A stretch of 64,000 nt of DNA from Perkinsus olseni (taxonomy: Eukaryota; Perkinsozoa; Perkinsida; Perkinsidae). The stretch is taken from the NCBI GenBank assembly GCA_013115135.1, contig JABANP010000091.1:62001-126000 (forward strand), read 5' to 3'. Under the pieces are notes generated by a model, which searched no databases, had not been told where the DNA came from, and saw nothing but the letters and a program-made list of their open reading frames with translations. The translations under genes and the position numbers were made by a program. Shown here one piece after another: positions 46,963 through 59,800 of the stretch (the stretch's first letter is position 1; each line of letters opens with the position of its first letter).

Positions 46963-47889
46963 ATGCGTGCATGCCGCCTCTTCTCAACAAGTAAGCCCCG
47001 TCGCCCATCCAGTTGCCGCTCATGATCGGTTACTGCAGATACTACCCTGTTCACTAAGAGCCACTGAGTGGATCAGAGTGGATGGCAAGAGCGCTACCAT
47101 TGGCATCACCAATTACGCACAGGACCAGCTGGGCGAGATTGTGTAGGCGTACCGATGCCGTTCAGGGCTAGCTCTCGATACATGTGTATGGTCTTGACTC
47201 CTGAGCGCCCACTGGGCTTGATTTCCATTTCCGTCACGCTCGTGCTGATGCTGTCGAGAGGTTTCCTTCAGGTACGTTGATTTTCCGCCGATAGGGACTA
47301 AGTTGAAGGGAGGGGATACTATGTGCACTCTCGAGAGCGTGAAGGCTGTGGGAGAAGTGTAATCTACCCGATCTCGCTCGGCTGGCTACTCAGAGATGCT
47401 TGGTGGTGGGATTGAACCCGGGATCTCTCGGTTGTAGGTATTGTCCACTGCCCAAGGGAGGAGAGGTGGCCGAGGTTAATTCCGCGCTTGAGGACACCCC
47501 ATCCCAGGTTAACGAAGCTGCTGAGGGTGATGGATGGCTCGTCAAGCTTGATTTTGAGTACTATCGGGCCGTGTGTGCGGTTCATTCAACGTGGTCTGGT
47601 CCGACAAAATTTGAAATTATTTTTGCCATTTTTATTGGAGTGTTCACCACAGTTAGTGAAACTTTTTGCGAGCAGTGCATTCAACCTGGCAAGAACCGGG
47701 TGAATCACTGCGTCTCTCTTGTTGCGAGACTGGTTTCTCCAACCAGTTACTCTCACGAGACACTAGTGAAACTCCGTCGATTTTCATTCGCCATCATCTC
47801 TTCTTCTCAGCGGCAACATCGAGGCCGATGGTGACACGTACCTCACCGCCGAGCAGTACCAAGAGAAGATAGTCGTACCGGGTGAATGA
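46963..47889 (+). CDS. GCSH: Glycine cleavage system H protein (mitochondrial)
   Basis: The ATG at 46963 gives a targeting peptide MRACRLFSTN; intron; then TTLFTKSHEWIRVDGKSATI; intron; VYVDFPPIGTKLKGG, the lipoyl-lysine site TLESVKAVGE; intron; VYCPLPKGGEVAEVNSALED, NEAAEGDGWLVKLDF; a long intron (47557-47810); and EADGDTYLTAEQYQEKIVV, stop 47887-47889. The lipoylated Lys of ESVKA shuttles the aminomethyl group between the P, T and L proteins in the mitochondrial matrix. HEW is interrupted: CAC is followed by TGA at 47065, and skipping the T gives GAG TGG. The third intron contains a tRNA-like motif. Confidence 0.92.
47359..47437 (+). repeat. GCSH intron with antisense T-arm
   Basis: Fixed by frame (AVGEV-YCPLPKGGE). 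Near its 3' end it reads ggtgggattgaacccgggat, again GGGATTGAACCCGGG on the sense strand, 44 nt from the donor and close to the acceptor ttgtag. Confidence 0.75.
47557..47810 (+). other. Long GCSH intron with short inverted and direct repeats
   Basis: About 250 nt, much longer than its neighbours. It contains near-repeats attcaacgtgg/attcaacctgg and gtgaaact (twice), plus a palindromic area around gcgagactggtttctccaac near 47727. It could be a small mobile-element remnant. Confidence 0.35.
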
Positions 47890-48039
47890 GGTTTGCAAGT
47901 TTGTAAAGGCCTCCAGGGAAACTGACAGCGTCTTCGGCTATCCGTAATTTTTGATCATTGCCAAACGGATCTAGTGCCGCGTTGAGTGATTGTCAGTAGT
48001 ACATCTATCGAGGACGCTCAGGGCCCATTCCAAATTAAA

Positions 48040-51000
48040 ATGGCTGGCTACAACCCTCCCGAGGCAAGCATGCTCACTCGAGGTGCTATCAGCCGCCTGC
48101 CGGACATGAGCCCAAACGAGCTCAGTGGGTAGGCAGGGGAAGAGAGCACATTTACGTATTTTAGCTCCCGTCGTAACAGATCATGCTTGTCGTGGTATTA
48201 GCGGGGATTTTCCCTTCGGTATGGCTGCAGGTGCTGTATCTCCCTGGATGATCTCTAGTGGTAGTAGAAGTTGTTCGTTAACAGCTTCCCTCAACGCTCT
48301 ACTCGATACCTGCGTCTTCACATTGTATTCACTCGCTTTCCTAGCAGACACGTTTAGTGTCTTTCTCCTGTCGCCAGGAAGCTTAGGTAGTGCGTCTTCA
48401 GGTTCCAGCCGGTGCTGCAGATTACCGCTGTGGCAGCGATGGGCACGGCCGAGAATGGGGTGAGGAGGTTGCGCGTAGTCTTGTCAGACGGCACGTAGGC
48501 TTACCTGAGAAGCATCGAATAGTCGGACTGTCGTTATCTCAGTCACTGCTCGAGTGCCATGCCTTTTGGGCATCTCATACAGAGGAATGTGCAGTTCCGG
48601 CAATATGCTCTGGTAGGTAGATGGACAATCTTGCAATCTAGCGATTCCTCAACGCGTGGTGGTCTAGTGGCTTGGCTGTCAGTGTCGATGTACCTTCTCC
48701 GTCCGCTAACGTGAAGGGCAAACATGTGTTCTTGATAAAGGAGTTCGAAGAGGTGCTAAAGCGGGCTCGCGAGCGATCACTCTCTCTACTCGACTATCGG
48801 CTCCTGATCCAAAGGACCTTTGGGGTATCAGAATCTCTGGCATCTGTGGTCTATGGCATCTCACCGGAGCCAGCTTCTGTATGATGCTGTAGCTTCCGAT
48901 CAGGTGTGCCCACCCGCTACGTGATGCTATAGGAAACCCAGCAAGTTATCGTCCAAGCTCGGCAGTGGCCAATAATGCGGCCAAATGAGAATGTACCGTC
49001 CCGTGCGGTGAGTCGCGCTCTCTCCATTTCCACCAAGCCAGGGCTCAGGCCTACACTAGGACGCAATTGCTTTCAGAATGGAATGGGTCAGCAGCCTCCT
49101 CGGGCGCAGCTGCAACACTATCCCGCGATAGACGGCCCAGCACCACAGTCAGGGGGCTATCCTCAGTACGGAGGGCCAGCTACGGTGGGTTTTCTCTACA
49201 GTGCCACCGCGTGGAAGTCATCTCCGTTGTAGACGGGTTATCACCAGCAACCTCAGCCACAGCAGCACCAGCAGTATCAGCCTCCGAGTGGTGGGGGCGG
49301 GAGCACCAGCGGAGCGGGGAGTTCAGCGGCGTCTAGCGGGAGGCAGCTGCCGACATTTATGCAGCAACAACAGCAACAACCGCAACAGCCGCAGCAGCAT
49401 AATCAGCATAAAGTCACTGGACCGCCGTTGAGGGCGAATCCGACGAACCCTTATCAGGTGATATTATTGTGCACGGGTGCATACCATCTTTCCGCCAACT
49501 CGTACCTTTTCAGCATAACAGTAACCAACAGCAGCAGCAGCAGCAGCAAGCGATGGGTGGTGGAATGCTGAGTCGTCAACAGACCGTATCTCTAGGTGGG
49601 AATCCTCAACAATCCCGACCTATGCAACAGCACCAGCAGCCGAGGCAACAACAACAACACTACGGTGGCCCACAGCAGCATCAGCATCATAGTACTGGTA
49701 ATAGATCATGGATGATAATTGCCGCTGTCCACCGGGAATGCGCCGTTCGCCACGGCATGCATGCTCCATCAGGTCCAGTCTCGTACAGGCCTGTGGCGAG
49801 CGACATCATCCCGATATCACAGCTCAGTGTCTACTCGCAGAAGTAGCAGCCCTCGAGATACCGTCAGGTGCATCTGCCGTCCTCAGGTGGACCATCAAGG
49901 GGAGAGTGTCAAGCAAATCGGACGTCCGGACCTTCAACAACGCCCGAGGAGAAGGTCAGCTCTTCTCAATAGAATTGGTCGATGACCAAAGCGCCGAAAT
50001 CCGTGCTACTTTCTTCAACAGTGTGAGTGAAGATTCTCATCGGATCTCGTCGGCATTGATTCCTGCTAGGCTGTCACGAAGTTCTTCCCTGCCATACAGC
50101 AGGGTAAGGTCTACACCTTCAGCAAGGGGCAGGTGAAGCAGGCGAACGCTAGGTTCAATCCGGGGGCAGCCTACGAAGTACTTTTGTCAATGCTTTGTTT
50201 GAGAGGATTTCCGTCAATCAGTTAACCTTCAATGATGACGCCATAATAGAAGAGTCCACAGACTCGGCTGACATACCGCGGATATTGTACAAGTGAGCGG
50301 CCCTGGGTGACGCTCCTCCCGAGGGTTGTGGCCTTGCTTGTAGGATATCGAAGATCGCCACGATCCAGGACCGCAACCCGGATGAGTTTGTGGACTTGTG
50401 CGGCATTGTTACACATTGCTCCCCAATCTCTACGGTAATACACACTGTTAGCTACTAGCCCTCTCACAACCCTCGAAAATCGTCTTAGTGACGACAGTAT
50501 CACGTGGCGTGGGCAGAAGGGAATCTCGCAACTCCCAGTAGTATTAGAATGTTGTTGTTTTACCCAACCGAAGGGACATTATTGAACTTGGGTACCTGTA
50601 TCTCGCACCCTTGAGAAGTGTTGTTTCCCGCCATAGGTGGTCATAAGGAACAGCGGACAGGAGAGAGCCAGGCGTAACTTCACCATAGCAGATGACAGTG
50701 GTTGCTCGATTGAGATGACCGTATGGGGAGACACGTAATGATCGAAGCAGCAGTTCATTTGCCTTCTGAGTACTCGTTGTCTCAGGGCACAACACTGCGG
50801 TATTGACGAGAACAGAGCACAGTTCAACCCTGTTGTGATGATAAAAAATGTACACTCTATGCTTCGCTTCGCTTAGGGTGATCTCAGTTTTCCTGCTCCG
50901 GCTGATAGGCTCGTATCAGCAACTACGGTGGTAAGAGTCTCACAACCGCATCGACCACAACCTTGGAGGTGGACCCTGACGATTCCCGTGCGTTCGAGGT

Positions 51001-52327
51001 CAAGAACTGGTGGATACAGGGCGGACAAACAGGTAGGTGTCTCAGGCAGGGGACAGCAGAGAGAAGAGGGCGCTGTGATGCGGCGCTCGCCGTCGTGGAA
51101 CGCATCGCAGAGACTTGCGACTCAAGGGCTGCTGTAGGGTTGGCATTCTCCTCAGGGGCGATGCAGGCGTTGTCAACGGGAGGTGCTGGGGGTGGAGGAA
51201 ATGCTCCCAAGACCGTTATCGAGTGAGGCCCTCATTTCGACTGCAGATTCCCGCAGTGGGACGATGAAGTCGATCTCACCCTGTCCTATGTTCAGTGTCA
51301 TGCGCATGGACAACAACCTCTACTTGAGCCTCAACGGCCAGGCAGCATCGGACGTCCCCAATGCCCGCCCAGTCAATACTCACACTATCCAGCGTGCAAC
51401 CGTGGCCGAGATCTTTAGGTCGGGGGAGAAAGTAAGCACCTCTTTTCGGGGAGTAGAGCGATGAAAGTCTAACAGTTATTCTTCATCCGTCACCAGGGCT
51501 TGTGGTGATATGTGTTATTTAGCCGCTCTACTACACGAGCTGCATCACTGAGATACCGGATGGCCGTGGTGGGGTGCGCAAATGCAGCAAGAAGGTCGAG
51601 CAGGATATCTCCACAGGGACTTGGTCATGTGAGTATTCTCCGCTGCAACTAGCCCTTGAAAATATTGCGAATAATGTCTCAAGAGGCTTTCCTCTATACA
51701 GCGTGGTTTGTCGAGGGGTAGCGGCATATTCCATTAGTGCGCACGTGTGCGTTGAAGGCATCATGTGTAGGTATCGATGGCCATCAGAATCCACAATGCA
51801 TGCCTCGCTACATCATCAACATAAAGCTTGCTGATATATCGGGTAGGTGACCCCGACATGCACTCGAGACCTGACAAGCGTCTTTCAGGGGAAGTTCTGG
51901 TCAGGGCCTTTGACGATCAAGCCCAGGCTCTGCTTGGGGTAGGCCGCCCTCTGATGCTTAAATCTACAGTATCGTGGGCAGGTAGCAGCTCAAGATATGA
52001 TGAACGGTATGGGGGAAGACGAGATTGAAGCCCTCGTCAATAGCACACAGTTCAAGAAAATTAACGTACGCGGGAGAGAGAATCCTAGCTCGCATGCGGT
52101 GCCCGACAGGTTCGACTCCGGTCGAAGAAGGAAGTGTACACCGACGAGGAACGCGTGAATGTGTCGATGACTGACTTCACTCCGATCACCGACCAGAACC
52201 TACAGCAGGATGCCAAGCAGATGATGGACCTCCTTGAAAAGTGAGTGCCGCTCTCGCTGGCTGGGAGATGATTCTTCCTGTTAGCAGGTACTTGCAGACG
52301 GTCGATCCCAACGGCTCCAGAAATTGA
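48040..52327 (+). CDS. RPA1: Replication protein A large subunit (RPA1/RPA70)
   Basis: The ATG at 48040 gives [23 protein letters not shown]70[21 protein letters not shown], then LRVVLSDG, and [13 protein letters not shown] Gln/Pro/Gly-rich linker (49070-49700) follows. [109 protein letters not shown], then [12 protein letters not shown] with its zinc-cysteine pair region [20 protein letters not shown], and [10 protein letters not shown], then [20 protein letters not shown] and a tail [19 protein letters not shown] (stop 52325-52327). It is the ssDNA-binding subunit for replication and repair. The linker is unusually long and Gln-rich. Confidence 0.92.
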
Positions 52328-52650
52328 GAATTTTTGCTGAGGAATTGACAGTTTCCATCAGCTCCTGTTCTGTCGGAGTAATTCAATCGGGCTGGGTGAG
52401 GATAGAGGAGAACGGCCCTCGCGCGCTGTCACACTGGGTTGTACATCAAACCAAGATGGATGGAGTGCTACAGAATTCATATATCATAACTATCGAGACT
52501 CTCGATTCGAGATCCAACTAGAATATCTTCGCCACACAACTATTAGGTAGCAAGTCGAAGCTCGCATTCATGAAGTTGTAGTGAAGGTTTTTTGAGGTTG
52601 TGGTGCCATCGGTGAGGCGCTACCCTTATGACAGCTGCTGCTTGTTCGTG
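52328..52650. other. Spacer after RPA1
   Basis: No recognisable coding exon. Presumably 3' UTR and the promoter of the next gene. Confidence 0.3.
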
Positions 52651-52651
52651 A

Positions 52652-53484
52652 ATGGAGTTCCCGGCATACCGAGATAAAAAATGGATATCCAGAATCATGG
52701 AAGGCTTTCCGAATGCCCGTAGGAGCGTCGTCGCTTCTACAGTTCGCCACAGGGTGATAGATCTCTCAGGGCGAAGTTTTAGAAGATACGGACATCACGC
52801 CCGAGTACTTGAGCAAGGATCCGACAGCGGCCCTGTTCACCTCGAAAGTGGCGAATGTGAAGGATCAGATCAAGCGAGCACTCTTCCGGTTCGTCATAAC
52901 CAGCAGTTGTAGCTCCTTCTATAATGGCCTGTTTCATGCCTCTCAAATTATTAACGTGCCCCCTACCTCTATTTTCGCGATTTTTTTTACGACACGAGCC
53001 TCCTGGGGACCGGCCGGTGCTTGAGAACATCGATCTCTCTCCCCTGCTGCAGGCATTGCCTTTTCAAGATCCAGAATGTGGAGGTGCAGACCTTGCAGAA
53101 GGAGTGCGAGGAGAAGTCTCGCTGGCTCGATGAGATTCGGCATCTGAGTGATGCTGATACCAACTGGGTCACATGGGCTGCTACCAAGAAATTCACGCGG
53201 CGCAACAAGGAGCCGTTCAGTATTCTACGGAAAGAGCGATGGACGATTAGAAGGTACACTCGCTTCGATCTCCTCGCCTGGGATTAGTGTGAGCGTTCAT
53301 AGTGTCGCTGCGAGTTCGGCCGCGTTGTGCTACCTATGTGAATCGTCATTTTGTTAGGTGTGGAAGCCCGGTGCCTTACGATGTTATCTACTTCCGTGAG
53401 GGAGGCGACGGTTTCTCGACCCGGGTCATACCCGTTCGATGGATGGATCGGTTGCGGGGTGTCTATTTCTACTACTTTGAGTGA
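52652..53484 (+). CDS. Hypothetical protein, multi-exon
   Basis: Exons include VLEDTDITPEYLSKDPTAAL, SKVANVKDQIKRALF, then after an intron ending ctgctgcag (53053) KIQNVEVQTLQKECEEKSRW, DEIRHLSDADTNWVTWAATK, PFSILRKERWTIRR. A last part has CGSPVPYDVIYFREGGDGFS and RVIPVRWMDRLRGVYFYYFE with a stop at 53482-53484. Charged and mostly helical in the middle; no signal or membrane segment. Not recognised. It sits directly upstream of CFAP299. Confidence 0.45.
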
Positions 53485-53485
53485 C

Positions 53486-54797
53486 ATGAGGTTTCTGGTC
53501 TCGACCCTTGGAGATGATGAGTTGTTAATACGTGGCACAGCTAGAGGTGTCAGAATCTGTCCTGATGTCCTCGACTCCAGAAGGGCAGGAAGGGAGCTCC
53601 CAAGGGTCGCTGTTGATGACAGCGATGACTTCTTCGAGAAATACGCTTCTTACGAGGACTACCTGGATGCACAAGTTACAGAGAAAGACACGTAACCCTA
53701 TGCTCGTCAACCTGTAGCCGACGTCTCATCGCTCATCTGGTTTGCTGGTATCCTGCCGGCTCTTCACTGCACACTCGATGACACAGATTCTACCTCGGAG
53801 GTGCTGATCTGGCCCGTCAGCTTGTGGAGCTAGGCTGCAGACGGGGAGAGGCACACCGACAACGCGGAGCCAGTCCGCTGGCACGATTCGCTTGCCCGTC
53901 AGGTCTTGTCCCGCGAGGAGTTCAATGAGAAGCGCAGAGTCGCAGAGCGAGAGAAAAGACGCCGGCTGCAGAGCATGGTCAAGGTCAGACGATCGATTTC
54001 AATTCCACTAGGATGAGACGCCGTAACCGCGAGAACTTCAGGTACTTGCTTCTGCGGACAAGGACCTCACGGCCTTCCCCACACTCCGGTCATGCGGACC
54101 TGGGGGTCTCGCTTCGGTTAGAACTCGACTTGCAGGCACTTGGCTGCCAGGGAGGAGATGGCCAGAAGCGGCAAAATCGTCAGTATCATTTTTATCCGCG
54201 ACAGAAACGCCAAGGGCCAGGAAATCAGCGGGTACATCGACTATGGGCATAGAATGAAGACCGAGAACTTCGAGGCATACTTCTCCAGTACGAACCTCGA
54301 CTCCACATCGGTCGATGGCGGACGAAATTTAAACGTGGCTTGAGCAGTCTCCCGAGGCCGCCCTGGCCACCGGCTTCGATCCTGTCTATGATCAGGAGAG
54401 AAGCGCATCTTACCTCGGCCGACCGACTTGTGCTTCTACAACTGGGAGACTCCAGCAATGTGGGATATTGGAAGTCAAAGCTCATCAGCTGAACTGCCGG
54501 CAGGTACGGCCAACGAGAGCCCCAATTTCCAGGTCGTCCCGGATACCAAGATGGGTCTGTTATTCAGAGTGAGCCCTTGTTCACGAATGCTCATACCTGT
54601 GATCTGGTGTCAGAACAAGAGAGATCGGAAAATGATTGATGTGAATCCAAAACACGACCCAGGAGACAACTCCAAACGCCATGATGTCACGTAAACGGCT
54701 TCGCAGGGTAGACGCTACTCAGCCGACAATTCGCCTCAGGACGAGCGAGTATTTGCAAGTAGTTATATTTGACCACATGCCCAGGAGAAAAGCATAA
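53486..54797 (+). CDS. CFAP299: Cilia- and flagella-associated protein 299
   Basis: Exons give [147 protein letters not shown] and finally [15 protein letters not shown] (stop 54795-54797). The [28 protein letters not shown] and KRDRK..NVDPK.QPGDNS blocks are the signature of CFAP299 (DUF4464), a conserved protein of motile cilia. Start chosen at an in-frame ATG (53486) giving a longer N-terminus than usual; a shorter one is possible. One base must be skipped near 53884. Confidence 0.92.
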
Positions 54798-55662
54798 TGT
54801 CTCGTTAGTAGCACCGTTGTCGTTGCGTTATGGGAGTTCACCGTTGCACACTGAGCCAGATGAGATCTACCCCTTCGCTAGAGTTCATCAGAGCAGCCTG
54901 CGCTGTAGTCGATGGTATTATGCCACTGCGTGGCTGTAGCAGCTTACGGGCGAGTGACCGACTCGAGAGTTCCTAGCGTACGGCGGTGACTGACGAGAGA
55001 ATCCTGTACAGGAATGGTTACATCGAAGCAACTTTTGTCAACTCTGATGAAAGGTCAGCCGCTAACTGTCCACGTAGGAGTCGCTGGTGATGACCGTAGT
55101 GTGATGGACGGGTATCACGCACTCAAATGGCAGCGGATCACATCACACGCTGTTGGATTGAGCACGGTTGGACGGGGGTCTTGGTAGCCTCGTGGTTATT
55201 TTCGAGCGTGGCATAGTTGGACGTGATAACGGACCTTATTCGAGGAGTTGTTCGTCCATTGAAAGGCGGTTGACCGAAGAGTGTTGAGCTGCCACTGAGT
55301 AGTGAGGGACTCTTCCAGTTGGTTTCCTGCTTTACCAATAAGTAATGGACTGTGGCCGCTCGTTGGACAAGAATCGCAGTAAGATTCGCTGTTTGCCAAA
55401 TAGTGTTTGGTTTCCTGAGTGTATCAATGACCACGCAAAGCTGATTCTATCCTCCCGCGCTATCGTTTGCCTCATGAGGCTCTGAGACTTTCAGAACCAT
55501 CAACACAACAGTTCCCTCATACAACTTTCATTCGGTCACGGCATATCTATCATGATCCAGCATGGGCTTCAGAAGCTCCTGCTGCTGGTCCGCCTCGAGG
55601 AAAGAAGTAGTCCCTACATTAAGCCTTGTATATATAACAACAACATCATGCGATATTGCCCC
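54798..55662. other. Convergent intergenic region
   Basis: About 860 bases between the ends of CFAP299 (+) and a minus-strand gene. Only short open frames. No RNA gene or repeat could be supported. Confidence 0.35.
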
Positions 55663-56786
55663 CTACGGTAGGTGATCTCCGTTGCTTCTCAAAAACTCTT
55701 CGAGACGACCCTTCAACGACTCTTCCCAGGATGGCGGCAACCTCTCCTCAAGTTGCAAGATGAGCTGATCGGCGGTGCTCGTTCGCGGCAGGCATTCCAA
55801 AGGGCCCTACATCGTCTGTCACTCCTTTGTCGCGTACCGTAGATCCGCTGTCGTTTTCTAAGGCTGCCTTGATTACGTTAAGTACTTCCTGTTTTTCACT
55901 GCCGCAAAGCGCTGCAGTGAGATCCGTGAACCTGCCGGCTGATTCAGAGCACTCTGCAGCTACATCACGAAGCCACACTCGGAGCGATGGCCACGCATCG
56001 GGTGAGCACGCAGTTGAGAGAATTATTCTGACCCACCGGTCGTGGAACAACGCCTTCGCCCAGTTGTCCTCAAGATACTCAATGATCGCTTTAACCTGTC
56101 CGTCCGCACATTTCTTAGACCTGAGCCGAACTTGGCCACAACTCAGCCGAGCCGCATGGGTCCCGTCACATGTTATTGAGATAGGCGACTGGCATACCGA
56201 GCAAACCGCAGAGATTTTGCAGCTCCAAAGGCTCTCCTCCGAGGTACCTATGCAGTTTACCGTCGGCCATAAGTTGCGGCAGTTACTGCGGGCTACGTGA
56301 ACTCGGATATCTTTCCAAGCTTGTCAACTTTGATTTGACAGAAGTGGCCTGTCCCTGAGGTTACATTCAAATCATCAGTGACGATGGTATCTAAACAACC
56401 CAGATTTAGTGGGGCCAAGGTGCCCCCCTCTGTACGCTACCACTCGCCAATTTCATATAATCCTCGAGGCCAGGAATAGCCAACTTGTAGTAATGAAGAA
56501 GGCCAGGCAGCAGACCAGTGGATACGTGGGGACGCGAGAAGGCCGGTAGAGGAGAGCTCTGAAGGGATCGACACCTTTACGTTGAAGGTGAGAATGGCAG
56601 CGGCAGCTTTACGTCTGATTGCCCTGCGGAGGACTGAGGGTCGACGTCGTTCTCCGCTCCATCGAAAGAGACCTCCCCTGAGGCTTCTGCTGTAGAGCGC
56701 TCAGGATCTAGACACCTAAGTCCGGATTTCCCGTCAGAACAGTGCCATGAAGTGCTAATCTGCTCATAGATCGACGAAGCATCCAC
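55663..56786 (-). CDS. Hypothetical helical protein, minus strand
   Basis: The ATG at 56786 gives MDASSIYEQISTSWHCSDGK and an acidic first exon ending FSPST. Downstream segments on the same strand: LHYYKLAIPGLEDYMKLASG, NLGCLDTIVTDDLNVTSGTG, KVDKLGKISEF, GEPLELQNLCGLLGMPVAYL, IIEYLEDNWAKALFHDRWVR, DAWPSLRVWLRDVAAECSES, KQEVLNVIKAALENDS, and QLILQLEERLPPSWEESLKG to the stop at 55663-55665. Mostly helical, likely cytosolic. Joining the pieces needs skips near 56180 (ATG TGA) and 55768, and a frame change at the G6 run near 56412. Not recognised. It lies between two cilium genes. Confidence 0.5.
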
Positions 56787-56802
56787 GCGGGGGTGAGGCG
56801 TC

Positions 56803-59800
56803 TTACTTCACAATAGCCTCAGCGAGCCTAGTCCCGACTTCACGACCGCTGAAGCCATCCTGGCGAAGACTCTGGTGGAATCCTAAGGGCGATGCGTTCA
56901 GCTGCCAACTGTCAGTTCTATCGCTCAGCTTACTCGTGACCTTCCCTCCGCTCGCTGGAGCCTTCACGTATCGACGAGAAAACTCACGAGAGTTCCGGCA
57001 GCGAAGATGCTCTTGTCCGTCGTCCGGAACAGATGATCGACAATGAGGCGCCCGTCATACCTGTTGACACGTCACTGGCTGACACCTCTCTACCGTTCTC
57101 AAGCTTACACTAGTTGGTTAGCGCAGATGGCTGAGAATATCCTCGGATCAACACTATGACCATCAGCAGTGATCAGGACACGGCAAGTGATCTTTGTATC
57201 TGATACCCAATGCTCGAACGATGCACTCAGTACCGTAACTACTGGATCGGGTCATTAGGGTTGATCTCCTTAGAAACTTTTTCGAGTATCCCGCGTACCT
57301 GGTACGGACTTGCAACGATGGCGTACGGCAAGAGAGCTCACAGGAGTCCCTCGAGGCCCTTGAGGCTCCTCAGATTTATCCTGGAAGAAGGAGCGACCAT
57401 ACTGGCTCCACGGAGTTTCCGATTCCACTTACCTCCTCGCCGGCAAGTCCGGTGACCTTGACTGCACAGAGTCGCTGTCTGCTGTCCAGCTCTACCCCGG
57501 TTAGAGTCAGGTTGCTGTGAACGCGTACCTGCTTCGCACCCCCACTGTGTAAACCCAGTTCACCAGTATGGGCTTACACCGATACTCATCAGAACGTCGT
57601 GTATTTTCTCCTCGACTGGATCGCCTTCCGCAAAGGCGTCCACGGGGAGTACTTCATCTTCATCAGGGATAGTGTCACGACCTGACAGAATGACACTGCT
57701 GATAACACTGTCACTGGGTGGAATACTTCTTCGCGGAGGCAAGACAAGCACGATCTTCTCCGGAGGGACCAGTCTGCCGAGCAAACCTTGGATCTGCACA
57801 AGCACAACGATGGTGAGGATGAAAGGGGCGGTGGTCTTTTACCGCGCAGTAGGAGTCCAGAGCTCTGCCGTAGATGACCACGTAGCTGAGGGGATTCCAC
57901 ATGAGAGACTTCAGTAGAATGGATCCGTCTCCGAGGACCTTATCGCATGAGCTGTCTGCAGATGATAGGCCTGACGAAGACGCTACTAACTGAGACAGAG
58001 CATGGGCCGGATCGCCTACAGCCATTAACGTGTCGGAAGCCCAGCGGTAAATCGGCGACTCCCATCGACCGAATGCTTAGAGAGTGCAGAGCATGATCTT
58101 GCAGACCAGTTGTGAGGACCTAAGATGGGATCCCTCGCTAGGATGGTGCCACGGAACGCGTTCCAGTACCAAGTGGTCATAAGGAATTTCTATGAGCTTC
58201 CCTGCAGCTTCCGCCTTTGAGCCGTCCTCGGTGCTGGCAGCGACCGAGACAGTCTTCGCGGTTCGATCGAGGGATATCATCCGTGCGTCCAAGATCCGAA
58301 CCCGCGAGTCCATCATGAGTCGACGAAGCTCTCGAGGAGAGAATCTATGGGTGGACACGGGCTGCATGGGAGCGTAACGAGCGAGGTCACTCACGCGCCG
58401 GTGGTGGCCGTGAGGCGGCGGACTTGCCAAAGAGAGGCTGGATGGCCAGCTTCTGAGGCCTGGCTCTTGAATAGACGCGACAGGGAGGCTTCATGGTGCG
58501 AGAGTGCTAAAAAATCTAGTAGCCACCGGAAAGCAGCTTTTCTATACCAACTTTTCAGCTCATCATCCAGGAAATAGCTGATCCCTCCTGGCGCCAGCAG
58601 CGTCAGGGAGGTGAAATGCAGCTTGGGCATCGAAATCAGAGCCGCCAGCGCTGCTAGACCGGCATCCGAGGCTCCTACTACAACCTGTGGGCAGGCTATA
58701 TTGCGGACAACGGATGGTGTTGGACGACCTACTATTCTGGCATTGACTGTGCACTTGCAGTCGAGTATCATGCTCTTTGTGAGAATCTTCACGGATTCAC
58801 ATTCTTCATGGCCCTGGTGCCTGCAGCCGCAGCACATGCTCTCGGTCACTGACCCGTATGCTGGTGGAGAGTTATCATCCGACTGGAGGGAATCCAGACA
58901 TTAGTTCCCCGAGTGAATCGGAGACGGTTGGAAAATAATTGCTCGGAGTAAGTCCATGTGCGTTCTTCAAAAACGGTCAGGTCGAGTTGATGCGAAGTTG
59001 ACAGGAAGCAGCGGTGAACTTACGAAGTGCCCTCGAGGTATCTGATCCTTGTTGCCTGATCGCGAAGGAGCCTCTCCTGCTTGCCACTCTCACTCTCTAT
59101 CCACTCTCGATGCTCCCACCGTGCCGTGGGACCGTCAGACTCGTCCATCTGAAGAACGCACGGATGGAACGTGGCCAGGCATGTTAAGCTGCAATTGGTC
59201 ATGAGCCGGGCTCCATCCGGGTTTCGCCCTTCGAGCTAGTAGAGATACTGGTAATAGCCTGCTGGTACTACGTACTTGGGCAAAGGTAGCCGAGGGCGGC
59301 GGAGCCCGCTTGATTGTGGTCAAACCAGGAAGACGTCGTGGAGCGACGTGTATCTGAGGGAAACAGCTGAGAACATCACGGGTGTCGGATTCAGTATTCA
59401 TGCAAAAAGCATTCCTTCAAGCAGGGAGCTGGCGATACCTCTGATCTGGAAAAGAGACACCGCGGAGAGCATGCCATAAAGGCTTACGAATTCATCGAGG
59501 ATGCCGCATCGTCCAGGCAGGGCCGTGGAGCTCGTTAGAGACTGGTTGCAGCCGATCCCGTTGTTGTTGGTAGCGATACACCTGCAGCAAAAACTTTCAT
59601 AGTTGAAGGGGCGTTTCACTTTGGTGCGGGGAATTTCAAGAGCGACCTCATCGTCGAAGCATTCGCCCTTTGTGATGAAAATCGAGGAAGAAAAGCTCAA
59701 TACCACAGGAAGGATCTCCACTGACGGAGTTTTACATGAGTCGAGTCCCCAGTGCGGTGTTGGCCATGTGCAGTATCCTTCTGGTCTGCCCTCGAAGCAA

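Noticed and set aside
48655..48690. tRNA-like 5' end (GGTCTAGTGGC)
   Set aside because: It lies in the RPA1 gene region and no B-box or cloverleaf follows.
50140..50170. B-box-like GGTTCAATCC as another tRNA-derived element
   Set aside because: It is coding sequence of RPA1 ([13 protein letters not shown]), conserved with the family.
52100..52125. B-box-like GGTTCGACTCC
   Set aside because: It begins the RPA1 exon [14 protein letters not shown] right after a splice acceptor; coding explains it.
54090..54160. A frameshift in CFAP299 between the DKDLT and AAREEM segments
   Set aside because: An intron from the GT at 54089 to the AG at 54137 restores the frame and the family sequence.
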